Of a stretch of 13,230 bases of DNA, positions 6,812 to 13,230 are shown piece by piece. A model generated the notes under the pieces. That model was given only the letters and a program-made list of their open reading frames with translations. It did no database searches and was not told the origin of the DNA. The first letter of the stretch is position 1; every line of letters starts with the position of its first letter. The stretch is from contig JAKQQP010000105.1 of NCBI GenBank assembly GCA_029564115.1, positions 1 through 13,230 of the forward strand, written 5' to 3'. The translations under genes were made by a program, and so were the position numbers. The DNA is from Candidatus Rifleibacteriota bacterium (GTDB lineage Bacteria > Riflebacteria > Ozemobacteria > Ozemobacterales > Ozemobacteraceae).

Positions 6812-8020
6812 TTACCTACGTGATATCAGCTTGGCCATGCCAAAAATCGGCAGATATAATGAAACTACAATGCCCCCGATGATGACGCCGAGAAAAACTA
6901 TCAGCATCGGCTCTATCAAAGAGGCCAGTGTTTCAACCTTGTTGTTGAACTCTTCTTCATAAAAATCCGAAACGTGGTCGAGCATTTCGGGCAGATTGCC
7001 GCTGCGTTCGCCAACTGCAACCATGCGGTTGAGCAGTTCTGGTAACCAGGGGAGCTGGCTGTCGAAGCTTTGTGCAATATCTTTGCCCTGCCTGATCATT
7101 TCGGCCGCACTGGTGATTGATTCTCGAATCGGTTCACGGTCGATTGACTGCCTGATCAGTTCCATGGCGCTGGTGACCGTAATACCGCTGTGCACCAGCA
7201 TCGAAAAGCTTTTGGCAAAACCGGCGATTTCATAAGTGTGAAACATCTGCCCGAATAAGGGTATTCGCAGAACCGTGCGATCATAAAGGCGTTTTCCGGT
7301 GGTGGTTCGTTTTAACAGCACCAGAATGACCACAAAAAGAACGGCGCCGCCGGCAAATGCCGGGAAATAATTGATGAGAGCATCGCTGCAGGCCAGAGTG
7401 AATTTGGTAATTGCCGGCAGATCGCCGCCGAATTTCGAATAGATTTCCTTGAAACGCGGAACAATTTTCACCAGAATGGCAACGACGACGATGAACGACA
7501 GAACCAGCACCAGCATTGGGTAAGTAAGGGCCTTGATAATCATGCCGCGCAATTGAATGCGCTTTTTAAGCAGGCCAGTGAGACGATCGAGAACCTGCGG
7601 CATTTTTCCAGATTCCTCGCCGACTTCGAGAAGCTGCAGATAGGTGCGGTCAAAGATTTTCGGATATTTTTCGAACGAGCTTTTGAGGCTGTTGCCGTCG
7701 CTGATACTGGCGACGATATTTTTGAGGGCGTCTTTCATGGTTTGGCTGTCAGCGCGATTGACAAGCATTTCGAGAGTTTCGATGATCGGAATACCTGCCC
7801 GCGTCAAAGTGCCGAAGAGACGGGTAAAATGATAGAGCTCGTCGTCTTTGACGCCGCCACCAAATGAGATCGAAGTTTTTTCGACTTCAAGTTCGGCATT
7901 TATAGGGTTCAGACCACGGATGGAAACCGCATCCATGGCGTCTCGTGGTGATTCAGCCGAAATAGTCAGTATTTCAGTGCTGCCGTCGGGTCGCTGGGCT
8001 TTGACTTTAAATTTTTTCAT
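6812..8020 (-). CDS. gspF: GspF/PilC-family inner-membrane platform protein
   Basis: This 402-residue protein has the length and organisation of GspF/PilC: a short cytoplasmic N-terminal region with 'AESPRDAMDAV', a first T2SSF domain (about 62-186) with the 'LTRAGIPIIETLE' pattern, and a second (about 262-388) with the parallel 'LVHSGITVTSAMELI' pattern. Both domains contain a G-E-x-SG-x-(M/L)-P turn (VGEESGKMP, VGERSGNLP). Three membrane helices lie at about 165-187, 218-236 and 368-392. The family links the cytoplasmic ATPase to pilin subunits in the membrane and is the platform on which the filament is built. ATGAGG lies at good distance from the ATG. The gene follows the PilP/GspC-like gene by 9 bp and precedes the HEAT gene by 2 bp. 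The PilC versus GspF name is a matter of convention here. Confidence 0.95.
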   Translation of the reverse strand: MKKFKVKAQRPDGSTEILTISAESPRDAMDAVSIRGLNPINAELEVEKTSISFGGGVKDDELYHFTRLFGTLTRAGIPIIETLEMLVNRADSQTMKDALKNIVASISDGNSLKSSFEKYPKIFDRTYLQLLEVGEESGKMPQVLDRLTGLLKKRIQLRGMIIKALTYPMLVLVLSFIVVVAILVKIVPRFKEIYSKFGGDLPAITKFTLACSDALINYFPAFAGGAVLFVVILVLLKRTTTGKRLYDRTVLRIPLFGQMFHTYEIAGFAKSFSMLVHSGITVTSAMELIRQSIDREPIRESITSAAEMIRQGKDIAQSFDSQLPWLPELLNRMVAVGERSGNLPEMLDHVSDFYEEEFNNKVETLASLIEPMLIVFLGVIIGGIVVSLYLPIFGMAKLISRR

Positions 8021-8029
8021 GTTTTTGCC

Positions 8030-8788
8030 TCATGGTTTGGCCGTTATAGAAGCGGTTTCAGAAGTTTTAAGCAGTTCGATGGCGGTCTGTTTTGTCATTC
8101 CGCCCTTAAGAATTCTTATGGCATCTTCAAGCTTCTGGTCGCGTGGCTGGGTAATGCGTGGCAGGTCATGCAGCTGACCGGTTGTGTCTTTGACCATTAT
8201 ATTACCATCGCCACCGGCTGATACTGAAATCATTCCTTCCTGCGGGAGCTGGTTTTCGTTGACTATATAGACTCTGGTGTCTTCTCTGACCAGGAATTTA
8301 CGGCGTTCTCCGCTCTTAAATTCGCCGAGAATGGCTATGGTTTTTGCCTGTGGAGCAATCGGCCCGACCTCGGTTTGAATCACAGTGGTCTCACTGCCCG
8401 TATCAGACCAGCGAAAACGCTCAGACAGATCGGAAGGCAGCTGAATATTTCTTTCGGGCGGCAGAAATGGCTCTGCGACCGCTGCCACTCTCTGAGCAAA
8501 ATTCTCGGCCTGTTGGTTGAGCAGGAGGATCTGCTCATTAATGCCACCGGTTTCGGCTGGCAGAGGAATATTCACCGTAAGCGGGTTTGCCGGAGATTGG
8601 GCGGTTTGAGCCGGCGTCGTTGCAGGCCCTGTTGTGTTGATAATTGCGGGTGCGGCAATGGGAGTATCTGCTGCACGGGTGGGTGAGCCTTTTCCTCTGC
8701 TTCTGACCGCGAGATTGGCAATGATCAGAACCGCAAAAACTGCGATTCCGATAAGAGCCCGTCGGTTGTTGTTTTCCTGATCAGCCAT
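8030..8788 (-). CDS. Bitopic inner-membrane protein, probable PilP/GspC analogue
   Basis: This 252-residue protein has a short basic N-terminus, one membrane helix (about 11-28), a Pro/Ala/Thr-rich flexible linker (about 35-75), a short helical stretch (80-107), and a beta-rich segment at about 148-210. That segment has the order 'xxILGEF-x-GERRKFLV', 'RVYIVNENQ', 'GMISVS', 'NIMVKD', resembling the small beta domain of PilP and the homology region of GspC, which contact the secretin. The C-terminal 40 residues are helical (217-242). Its ATG overlaps the pilO stop by 8 bp, exactly where pilP would be expected. I infer that it bridges the inner-membrane complex to an outer-membrane secretin. 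The family assignment rests on architecture and gene order; sequence identity looks low. Confidence 0.8.
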   Translation of the reverse strand: MADQENNNRRALIGIAVFAVLIIANLAVRSRGKGSPTRAADTPIAAPAIINTTGPATTPAQTAQSPANPLTVNIPLPAETGGINEQILLLNQQAENFAQRVAAVAEPFLPPERNIQLPSDLSERFRWSDTGSETTVIQTEVGPIAPQAKTIAILGEFKSGERRKFLVREDTRVYIVNENQLPQEGMISVSAGGDGNIMVKDTTGQLHDLPRITQPRDQKLEDAIRILKGGMTKQTAIELLKTSETASITAKP

Positions 8789-9353
8789 TCTTAATAAACC
8801 TTACGCGGCATTGCAGGTTTATCTGCGCCTCATGATCAGAGTTATTGAGGCTCACGAATTCAAGTGACTCAATTCTGATCGCTGCCGGGTGTGTTTCGAG
8901 AATATAAAGCAGTTTTCGGATGTGCTGATACTGACCGGAAAGAGAGAGTTCAAATGCCTGATCAACGAATCCGTCAAGGGTTTCGCGAGGTTTGTAGCCA
9001 AGGTTCGCCAGTTTAACACCGGCAGAAGCCACCATTCTGGGCAAATTGTCGACAAATTCTGGCAGAGCGGTTTCTGGAAGCCTGGAAAAGCTTGTGGTCG
9101 AAATACGACTCTGTCTTGCGGTGAGGTCCTTTTCGATGGCTTCAGCTCTGGTTTTAAAAGCTTCAATAAATGAATTCATTCTTGCCTTTAAATCATTGCG
9201 GTCAGAAAGTTGCGATTTTCTCAAGGTGAGCTGTCTGGTTTCTGAAATGAAGGCAGGAAATTTTACTATCAGAAGCAGGGCAAGAAAGGTCACCCCTGCC
9301 CATGAAGCAAGGAAAAGAATCAGGGCTTTGTTTTTTCTGTCAAACTGAATCAT
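8781..9353 (-). CDS. pilO: PilO-like inner-membrane assembly protein
   Basis: This 190-residue protein has a short cytoplasmic N-terminus, one membrane helix (about 10-30), a periplasmic coiled coil (about 36-78), and a C-terminal domain with the PilO-type alternation 'AFELSLSGQYQHIRKLLYIL' then 'IRIESLEFV'. This matches the ferredoxin-like fold of PilO and the related GspM, which pair with PilN/GspL in the periplasm. The start codon overlaps the pilN stop by 14 bp and its stop overlaps the next gene by 8 bp, so translation is coupled along the operon. There is no clear ribosome site, which fits coupling. The length is close to typical PilO proteins. Confidence 0.88.
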   Translation of the reverse strand: MIQFDRKNKALILFLASWAGVTFLALLLIVKFPAFISETRQLTLRKSQLSDRNDLKARMNSFIEAFKTRAEAIEKDLTARQSRISTTSFSRLPETALPEFVDNLPRMVASAGVKLANLGYKPRETLDGFVDQAFELSLSGQYQHIRKLLYILETHPAAIRIESLEFVSLNNSDHEAQINLQCRVRFIKNG

Positions 9354-9918
9354 TGAATTTGAACTCTATTTCGATGCTGAAGGCAGTTTTACCCTGAAAC
9401 TTGATTTCTCCTTTCGGAACAAAACTCAGGTTTTCCAGGGCGTGGTTTTCTGAAAGCTTCAGATAAAAGGCATTTGCATGCTCAGGGTCAGTAACGGCGA
9501 TTCGGAAACGGAAAAATCTGTCTTCTGCCGCAAAAATCGGCTTTTTGGTAAAGGGGTTTTCAATAGCCGTTATTATTGCGCCATCTGGAAGCGAGGCTTC
9601 GATTGAATTGAAAAGCCGGGTCCAGACGGGAAAAATGCCGCCGATTGCGAGATTATGCTTTTGAATTGCTGATTCGAGTTCGCTTATTCTTGCTTCTGGC
9701 GGCAACATGCCACTCGCCAGTTCGAGAAATTGCTTTGAGTCGCTTTCGATGGCGATTGCTGCTGCTGCGTATTCTTTTTCAAGCTGTTTTGAATACACAG
9801 ACATCCAGGCGAGAACAGAGAAGGCGAGCACCGATGTCGCCAGAACGGCTATTGCCGAAGAGACCGGCAGGGTAATTCGACGTTCTTCGCGTTCAAGAAA
9901 CTCAAAAGCGGTTGTCAT
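9340..9918 (-). CDS. pilN: PilN-like inner-membrane assembly protein
   Basis: This 192-residue protein has a short cytoplasmic tail, one membrane helix (about 18-40), a coiled coil (about 42-90), and the family hallmark 'LFNSIEASLPDGAIITAIE' (102-120) followed by a beta-alpha-beta domain. The family partners PilO and links it to cytoplasmic PilM. The cytoplasmic tail (FEFLEREERR) does not show the conserved N-L-L-P motif that usually docks into PilM. The gene overlaps pilM by 4 bp (ATGA) and pilO by 14 bp. Context and hallmark make the call firm. The missing docking motif suggests a divergent PilM contact. Confidence 0.88.
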   Translation of the reverse strand: MTTAFEFLEREERRITLPVSSAIAVLATSVLAFSVLAWMSVYSKQLEKEYAAAAIAIESDSKQFLELASGMLPPEARISELESAIQKHNLAIGGIFPVWTRLFNSIEASLPDGAIITAIENPFTKKPIFAAEDRFFRFRIAVTDPEHANAFYLKLSENHALENLSFVPKGEIKFQGKTAFSIEIEFKFNDSV

Positions 9919-11039
9919 GCGGCCATTATCCTGTCATAACGTTCGAGCTGCCATGGGGCAAGCATAAGGTTGCCGAGCAGGGTGGCAATGGTTGAGGCGG
10001 TTTCTTTTTCGGGTAAACTCAAGGCAGAAACCATCGTGTCGATTTCTGAACGGAAAAAAGTTGTTGGAATCCCGAGGTTGGCATTTATCAGGCGATCGAT
10101 GTTGCGGATTTTTGTTCCTTCACCGCTGAGAATGATTTTCAGAAATCCGCTCTCTTCGGGGTGGTCGTTTGAGAAAAGAAGCAAAAAACCATAGATTTTC
10201 TGCAACAGATCGATCAAAACCGCTTCTATATTCTGATAAGTTTCGATCTCGCCCTGGGCCTCGCAATTCGGGTCTTCAAGCAGAACGATTTCATCTGTCA
10301 GTTTATTAAGAGCCTCTTCATTATTACAGTTATGGGCTGTTTTGACCGCAAGCAGCAGGTCATTGACTCCACGGTCGATTGTGTGGATTGCGAGAAGCCC
10401 TTCGCGATTGAAAATGCCGGTTGTCGTGGTCTTTTCGCCAAGATGCACAAATACCGACGGGTGTCGGGCATCTACGTTTGCTGCCCTTAACGCTCTGGTC
10501 AGCCCGGTGAAGGCCGGCTGAACAGAAACCGGAACGATGCCTGAAAGTTCAGTTATTTTAAACAGAGTCTGCATTCTGATTTTGCTGATGGCGCAGTATT
10601 GCACTGGAATCCGGTTTTCACGTTTCTCGCCAAATTCATACCTGACATGAAAATCTTTAAATGACAATGTGGTGGTCTTGTGAATCTCTCTTTCAAGAAA
10701 TGCCTGCAGGCCGGATCTTGCTGCTACTGCCGGAACCTGGAAAGAGCCGAAGGTGAAAAAATGGTCTGGCAGTATTATTGCCACATGTTTTTCAAACGGG
10801 AAGCGGTAACCGGAAATTGCCCGCAGTTGTTTTACTGTTGAGGCAATGTCTGGCAACGCATCAGGTTGGGTCGATTCGTAGACGATTTCAGCCGGCTGCA
10901 GCCGACGTATGTCGAAGTTGTTGTCTTTCCAGCTTCCTTCGCACCATCTCATATTTTTTCCGGAAAATTCGAGAAGGTATACGGGGCTTCTGGCAATCAG
11001 CCATTCGTTGAGCTTTTCAATTAAAGACAAGGGCCACAC
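9915..11039 (-). CDS. pilM: PilM-like actin-fold cytoplasmic protein with degenerate nucleotide motifs
   Basis: This 374-residue protein starts at a GTG inside the end of gspE (19-bp overlap), with a weak purine-rich site (GAAAGAG). The actin-like layout is visible: a first phosphate-type strand at 20-27 (YLLEFSGK), a second at 196-210 (VFVHLGEKTTTTGIF) followed by an 'IDRGVNDLL' helix, and an adenosine-type motif at 303-318 (ILSGEGTKIRNIDRLI) ahead of 'NLGIPT'. In canonical PilM the first two carry D-I-G and the third G-G-G; here they read E-F-S, H-L-G and G-E-G. The family forms a cytoplasmic ring linking the ATPase to PilN. Divergence is large enough that nucleotide binding is doubtful, as in the cytoplasmic domain of GspL. 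No transmembrane segment is evident. Confidence 0.85.
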   Translation of the reverse strand: MWPLSLIEKLNEWLIARSPVYLLEFSGKNMRWCEGSWKDNNFDIRRLQPAEIVYESTQPDALPDIASTVKQLRAISGYRFPFEKHVAIILPDHFFTFGSFQVPAVAARSGLQAFLEREIHKTTTLSFKDFHVRYEFGEKRENRIPVQYCAISKIRMQTLFKITELSGIVPVSVQPAFTGLTRALRAANVDARHPSVFVHLGEKTTTTGIFNREGLLAIHTIDRGVNDLLLAVKTAHNCNNEEALNKLTDEIVLLEDPNCEAQGEIETYQNIEAVLIDLLQKIYGFLLLFSNDHPEESGFLKIILSGEGTKIRNIDRLINANLGIPTTFFRSEIDTMVSALSLPEKETASTIATLLGNLMLAPWQLERYDRIMAA

Positions 11040-12754
11040 ACTCTTTCAAGTTCACTGAAATCGGTTAATCCGCGACTGACCTTGATCAGGGCAGAGTCAA
11101 ACAGGGTGCGCAGGCGCTTTTCCCTGATAAATTTCATACTTTCGATCAGACCATTCTGGGCTACCAGATCGCGAATTTCATCGGTAATCTGCAGAAATTC
11201 AAAAATACCGGTTCGCCCGGTGTAGCCCATTTTTAGACAGTTAGAGCAACCCTGAGCGTTGAAAACCTGCTCTACTTTCATTTTTCCAAACAGAGCCAGT
11301 TCTCTGGCATCCGGTGCCCGGCCTTTTTTGCATTCAGGGCAGAGTTTGCGCATCAGCCTCTGTGAAAATACCAGATTAAGGCAGCTCATCAGAAGGTGGA
11401 AATCGACCCCGATGTTTTGCAGTCGGCCGAGTGTTTCTGCCGAAGAGTTGGCGTGTACTGTCGACAGCACCAGATGACCGGTCATACTTGCCTGCATCGA
11501 TATCTGCGCTGTCTCTGCATCGCGTATTTCGCCTACCATGATGATGTCAGGGTCAAGTCTGAGAATGGTTCTCAGGCCTCGGGCAAAGGTAAGTGAGCGG
11601 TCAGGTTCGTTACGGTTGATGCGCACCTGAATCTGCTGTACACCCTGAATTCTTCTTTCAACCGGGTCTTCAATCGTGATGAACTTCAGGCGTGGGTCAG
11701 CAAGAGATTCAAGGACGCCGTAGAGGGTAGTTGATTTACCGCTGCCTGTGGGGCCGGCTACGAGAATCATGCCATGTGGCGAACGGGTGACATTTTTGAT
11801 GATTTCGAGTTCATCGAACAGCATACCGATGGTTTCGAGGCTGAGTTTTACCGCTTCGGCTCCAGAAAGGAGGCGAAGCACAATATTCTGGCCAAAAATA
11901 CCGGGCATGCAGGCAATACGGAATTCTACCTCGCGGTCTTCGCAGGTAACCTTGAAGCTGCCATCCTGCGGCATGATCTTTTCGGTAATATCAAGATGCG
12001 ACATGATCATCAGGCGCGAGAAAAATCCAGCGGCTGTAGAAGCATCGATTTCGAGTCTGTCAATGAGAACTCCATCGATTCTGAAGCGTATTCTTGCACC
12101 ATGTTGTGTTGATTCGGCGTGAACGTCGCTGGCACCCTGATTGACAGCGAGCAGAAGCGTCTTGTTAACAAGCTCTGAAACTGAAGGGGTATCAAGGCTG
12201 ACGCTGATATCATTTATCTTTTCGGCTTCGCGGGATTTGTTTTCCGAGGATTTGAGGGTAGATGCGAGCGAGTGAATGCCTGAAAAAAGGTCATCCTGTG
12301 GACTGTCGGTTTCCGGGACCGATGCAATCAGAAGAGCGACGCGTGAGGAAGTGGTTACCTGAAAAGAGGTTTCGTAGCCAAGGGTCGTAAAAAGAGGGCT
12401 GATGTTGCGAATGCGTGCTGGCTGAAATGTTGCCAGCAGAAGGTTTTTGTCGGCAATTGAAATTACCAGAAGCTTTTCACGGGCGCAGACTGAGGCCAGA
12501 CGTTCGGGCAGATCGCTGAATGGCACAATGTCGTCGGCTTCACAGAATGGCAGACTGTAGGCTTCTGCCAGAAGTCTGAAAAGAGTTTCTTCAGGCAGCC
12601 CGCTTTCTCTTATCAATACCGTTTCAAACGATTGCTTTGAATCTATCGCAAGTTTTTTCAAGGCAGCGAGGGTTGCCTTGTCAAAAACCGCCTTTTCTTC
12701 GAAGAACTGTTCAAGTGGCCGCTGAAAAGCCGAGCCCGAAATTAATCTTGCCAT
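11021..12754 (-). CDS. gspE: GspE/PilB-family assembly ATPase
   Basis: This 577-residue protein has full family length. The N-terminal region (about 35-145) resembles the MshEN/T2SSE_N domain. The ATPase core begins near 186 with 'SDVHAE' (209-214) and carries Walker A GPTGSGKST (334-342), the Asp box IEDPVE (361-366), Walker B LRLDPDIIMVGEIRD (398-412) and the His box TGHLVLSTVHANS (425-437). A zinc tetracysteine follows with C472/C475 and C503/C506, the mark of assembly (GspE/PilB) and not retraction (PilT) ATPases. It hydrolyses ATP in the cytoplasm to drive pilin addition through GspF. It is the first gene of the operon; its ATG has AGGG six bases upstream and a TATAAT further up. Every catalytic element looks intact. 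Confidence 0.97.
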   Translation of the reverse strand: MARLISGSAFQRPLEQFFEEKAVFDKATLAALKKLAIDSKQSFETVLIRESGLPEETLFRLLAEAYSLPFCEADDIVPFSDLPERLASVCAREKLLVISIADKNLLLATFQPARIRNISPLFTTLGYETSFQVTTSSRVALLIASVPETDSPQDDLFSGIHSLASTLKSSENKSREAEKINDISVSLDTPSVSELVNKTLLLAVNQGASDVHAESTQHGARIRFRIDGVLIDRLEIDASTAAGFFSRLMIMSHLDITEKIMPQDGSFKVTCEDREVEFRIACMPGIFGQNIVLRLLSGAEAVKLSLETIGMLFDELEIIKNVTRSPHGMILVAGPTGSGKSTTLYGVLESLADPRLKFITIEDPVERRIQGVQQIQVRINRNEPDRSLTFARGLRTILRLDPDIIMVGEIRDAETAQISMQASMTGHLVLSTVHANSSAETLGRLQNIGVDFHLLMSCLNLVFSQRLMRKLCPECKKGRAPDARELALFGKMKVEQVFNAQGCSNCLKMGYTGRTGIFEFLQITDEIRDLVAQNGLIESMKFIREKRLRTLFDSALIKVSRGLTDFSELERVCGPCL

Positions 12755-12786
12755 GGTTATCCCTGAGAATAGATATTTATCATTTT

Positions 12787-12792
12787 ATTATA
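12787..12792 (-). promoter_or_regulatory. Candidate -10 box for the gspE operon
   Basis: The minus strand reads TATAAT, a perfect -10, with its 3' end 32 bp upstream of the gspE ATG; the leader would be about 25 nt and carries AGGGAT as ribosome site (12759-12764). No consensus -35 is present at 16-18 bp. Instead a perfect 8-bp palindrome, AGCCGGCT (12809-12816), sits there, which hints at an activator-dependent or regulated promoter. Confidence 0.5.
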
Positions 12793-12801
12793 TCAATTAA
12801 T

Positions 12802-12816
12802 CGGCAGAAGCCGGCT
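12802..12816. promoter_or_regulatory. Small inverted repeats between the divergent gspE and exported-protein genes
   Basis: A perfect 4-bp hairpin, CGGC-AGAA-GCCG (12802-12813), overlaps an 8-bp palindrome, AGCCGGCT (12809-12816); a longer imperfect pairing, AATCGGC with GCTGATT, spans both. They lie in the 108-bp divergent intergenic region at the expected -35 position for the gspE promoter. This could be an operator for a dimeric regulator; the evidence is positional only. Confidence 0.25.
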
Positions 12817-12862
12817 GATTTTAATGCTTCAGTATTAACTCAAGAATGCCGAAAATTGATGT

Positions 12863-13230
12863 GTGAAACTCTATAAACTCAACAACCGTATGCGGGGCAG
12901 TTTTTCGGCAGCGCGTTTTGTTTCAGCGCTTGCTGCAATTTTTGTAGTTTATTTCGCTTTCGGGCTGGGAAATTCATTTGGCCAGAGTGATGGCAGTCGC
13001 TTTTTGCGGCTTGATTTTGTGCCGGGCACCATTGAAGGCAATGACTCAGAACAGCATGGGCGATATATTCTGTCGTTTGATGGGGTCATAAAGGCCAAAG
13101 TTTGTAAAGAATCCTCGATTCCTCTGTTCTATACAGATATTCTCGGTGCCAGAGTCGAAAGTAACCCATTTCTGATGAATTTTGAGCGTGGTCCGGTAAA
13201 AATGGCCAGACTGACCCAGATTTCAGAAAA
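12863..13230 (+). CDS. Exported protein, N-terminal part; possible AMIN-type secretin start (3'-truncated)
   Basis: From a GTG at 12863 (in-frame stop just before, at 12857) the frame stays open to the window edge, giving 122 residues. An in-frame ATG at 12890 is an alternative start and would give a neater signal peptide: MRGSFSAAR, a hydrophobic stretch FVSALAAIFVVYFAFGLG, then NSFGQ. Neither start has a clear ribosome site. The mature region has beta-strand patterns: 'SRFLRLDFVPG', 'GRYILSFDG', 'YTDILGARVES', and 'NFERGPVKMARLTQIS'. The last two resemble the end of AMIN domains, which sit at the N-terminus of PilQ-type secretins. It is divergent from gspE, and a secretin is otherwise missing from the locus. 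The gene is well supported; the secretin idea is tentative. Confidence 0.7.
   Translation, partial: MKLYKLNNRMRGSFSAARFVSALAAIFVVYFAFGLGNSFGQSDGSRFLRLDFVPGTIEGNDSEQHGRYILSFDGVIKAKVCKESSIPLFYTDILGARVESNPFLMNFERGPVKMARLTQISE

Noticed and set aside
11774..12112. Plus-strand 112-codon frame opposite gspE
   Set aside because: Antisense to the conserved ATPase core; a shadow of its codon bias, with no own ribosome site or family pattern.
12637..12876. Plus-strand 79-codon frame across the gspE start
   Set aside because: It overlaps gspE and its promoter and ends inside the start of the exported protein; no family pattern.
1..13230. tRNA, rRNA, CRISPR array, insertion sequence or phage genes
   Set aside because: No cloverleaf, regularly spaced repeats, transposase or integrase-like frame was seen on either strand.

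Overview
The window (13,230 bp, estimated by eye at roughly 48-50% GC) carries a type IV filament / type II secretion-like locus from an unidentified bacterium, probably diderm and probably from a little-studied lineage. The gene content (PilM-PilN-PilO-like inner-membrane proteins beside GspE/GspF-type motor proteins and several pseudopilins carrying extra domains) resembles what I remember of uncultured phyla such as Riflebacteria. That placement is a guess; no marker gene in the window fixes the taxonomy.

Layout. (1) 2-2977, plus strand: the 3' part of a very large protein built from about nine fibronectin-III/Ig-like modules, open at the left edge. (2) 2989-3942, minus strand, convergent: a pilin-like protein whose C-terminal part resembles a carbohydrate-binding jelly roll. 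(3) 3943-4297: a 355-bp divergent intergenic region holding a roughly 110-bp structured inverted-repeat element and overlapping back-to-back candidate promoters. (4) 4298-5041 and 5049-5468, plus strand: a GspG-like core pseudopilin with an appended Ig-like domain, then a short second pseudopilin. (5) 12754 down to 5484, minus strand: a compact seven-gene operon in the order gspE/pilB, pilM, pilN, pilO, a PilP/GspC-like gene, gspF/pilC, and a HEAT-repeat protein. Four of its junctions overlap and the other two are gaps of 2 and 9 bp. (6) 12863 to the right edge, plus strand: the start of an exported protein, divergent from gspE, that may begin with an AMIN-like domain and so could be the secretin.

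How the parts fit. The GspE-like ATPase and GspF-like platform would form the cytoplasmic motor. PilM/N/O and the PilP/GspC-like protein would form the alignment complex towards an outer-membrane secretin, which may be the gene at the right edge. The three pilin-like proteins would be assembled on this machine. Two of them carry extra adhesive-looking modules, and the large FN3 protein next door could be a surface or secreted partner. No retraction ATPase (PilT), prepilin peptidase or complete secretin lies in the window. Core machinery calls are firm. The functions of the FN3 protein, the HEAT protein, the PilP-like protein and the right-edge gene are inferences.
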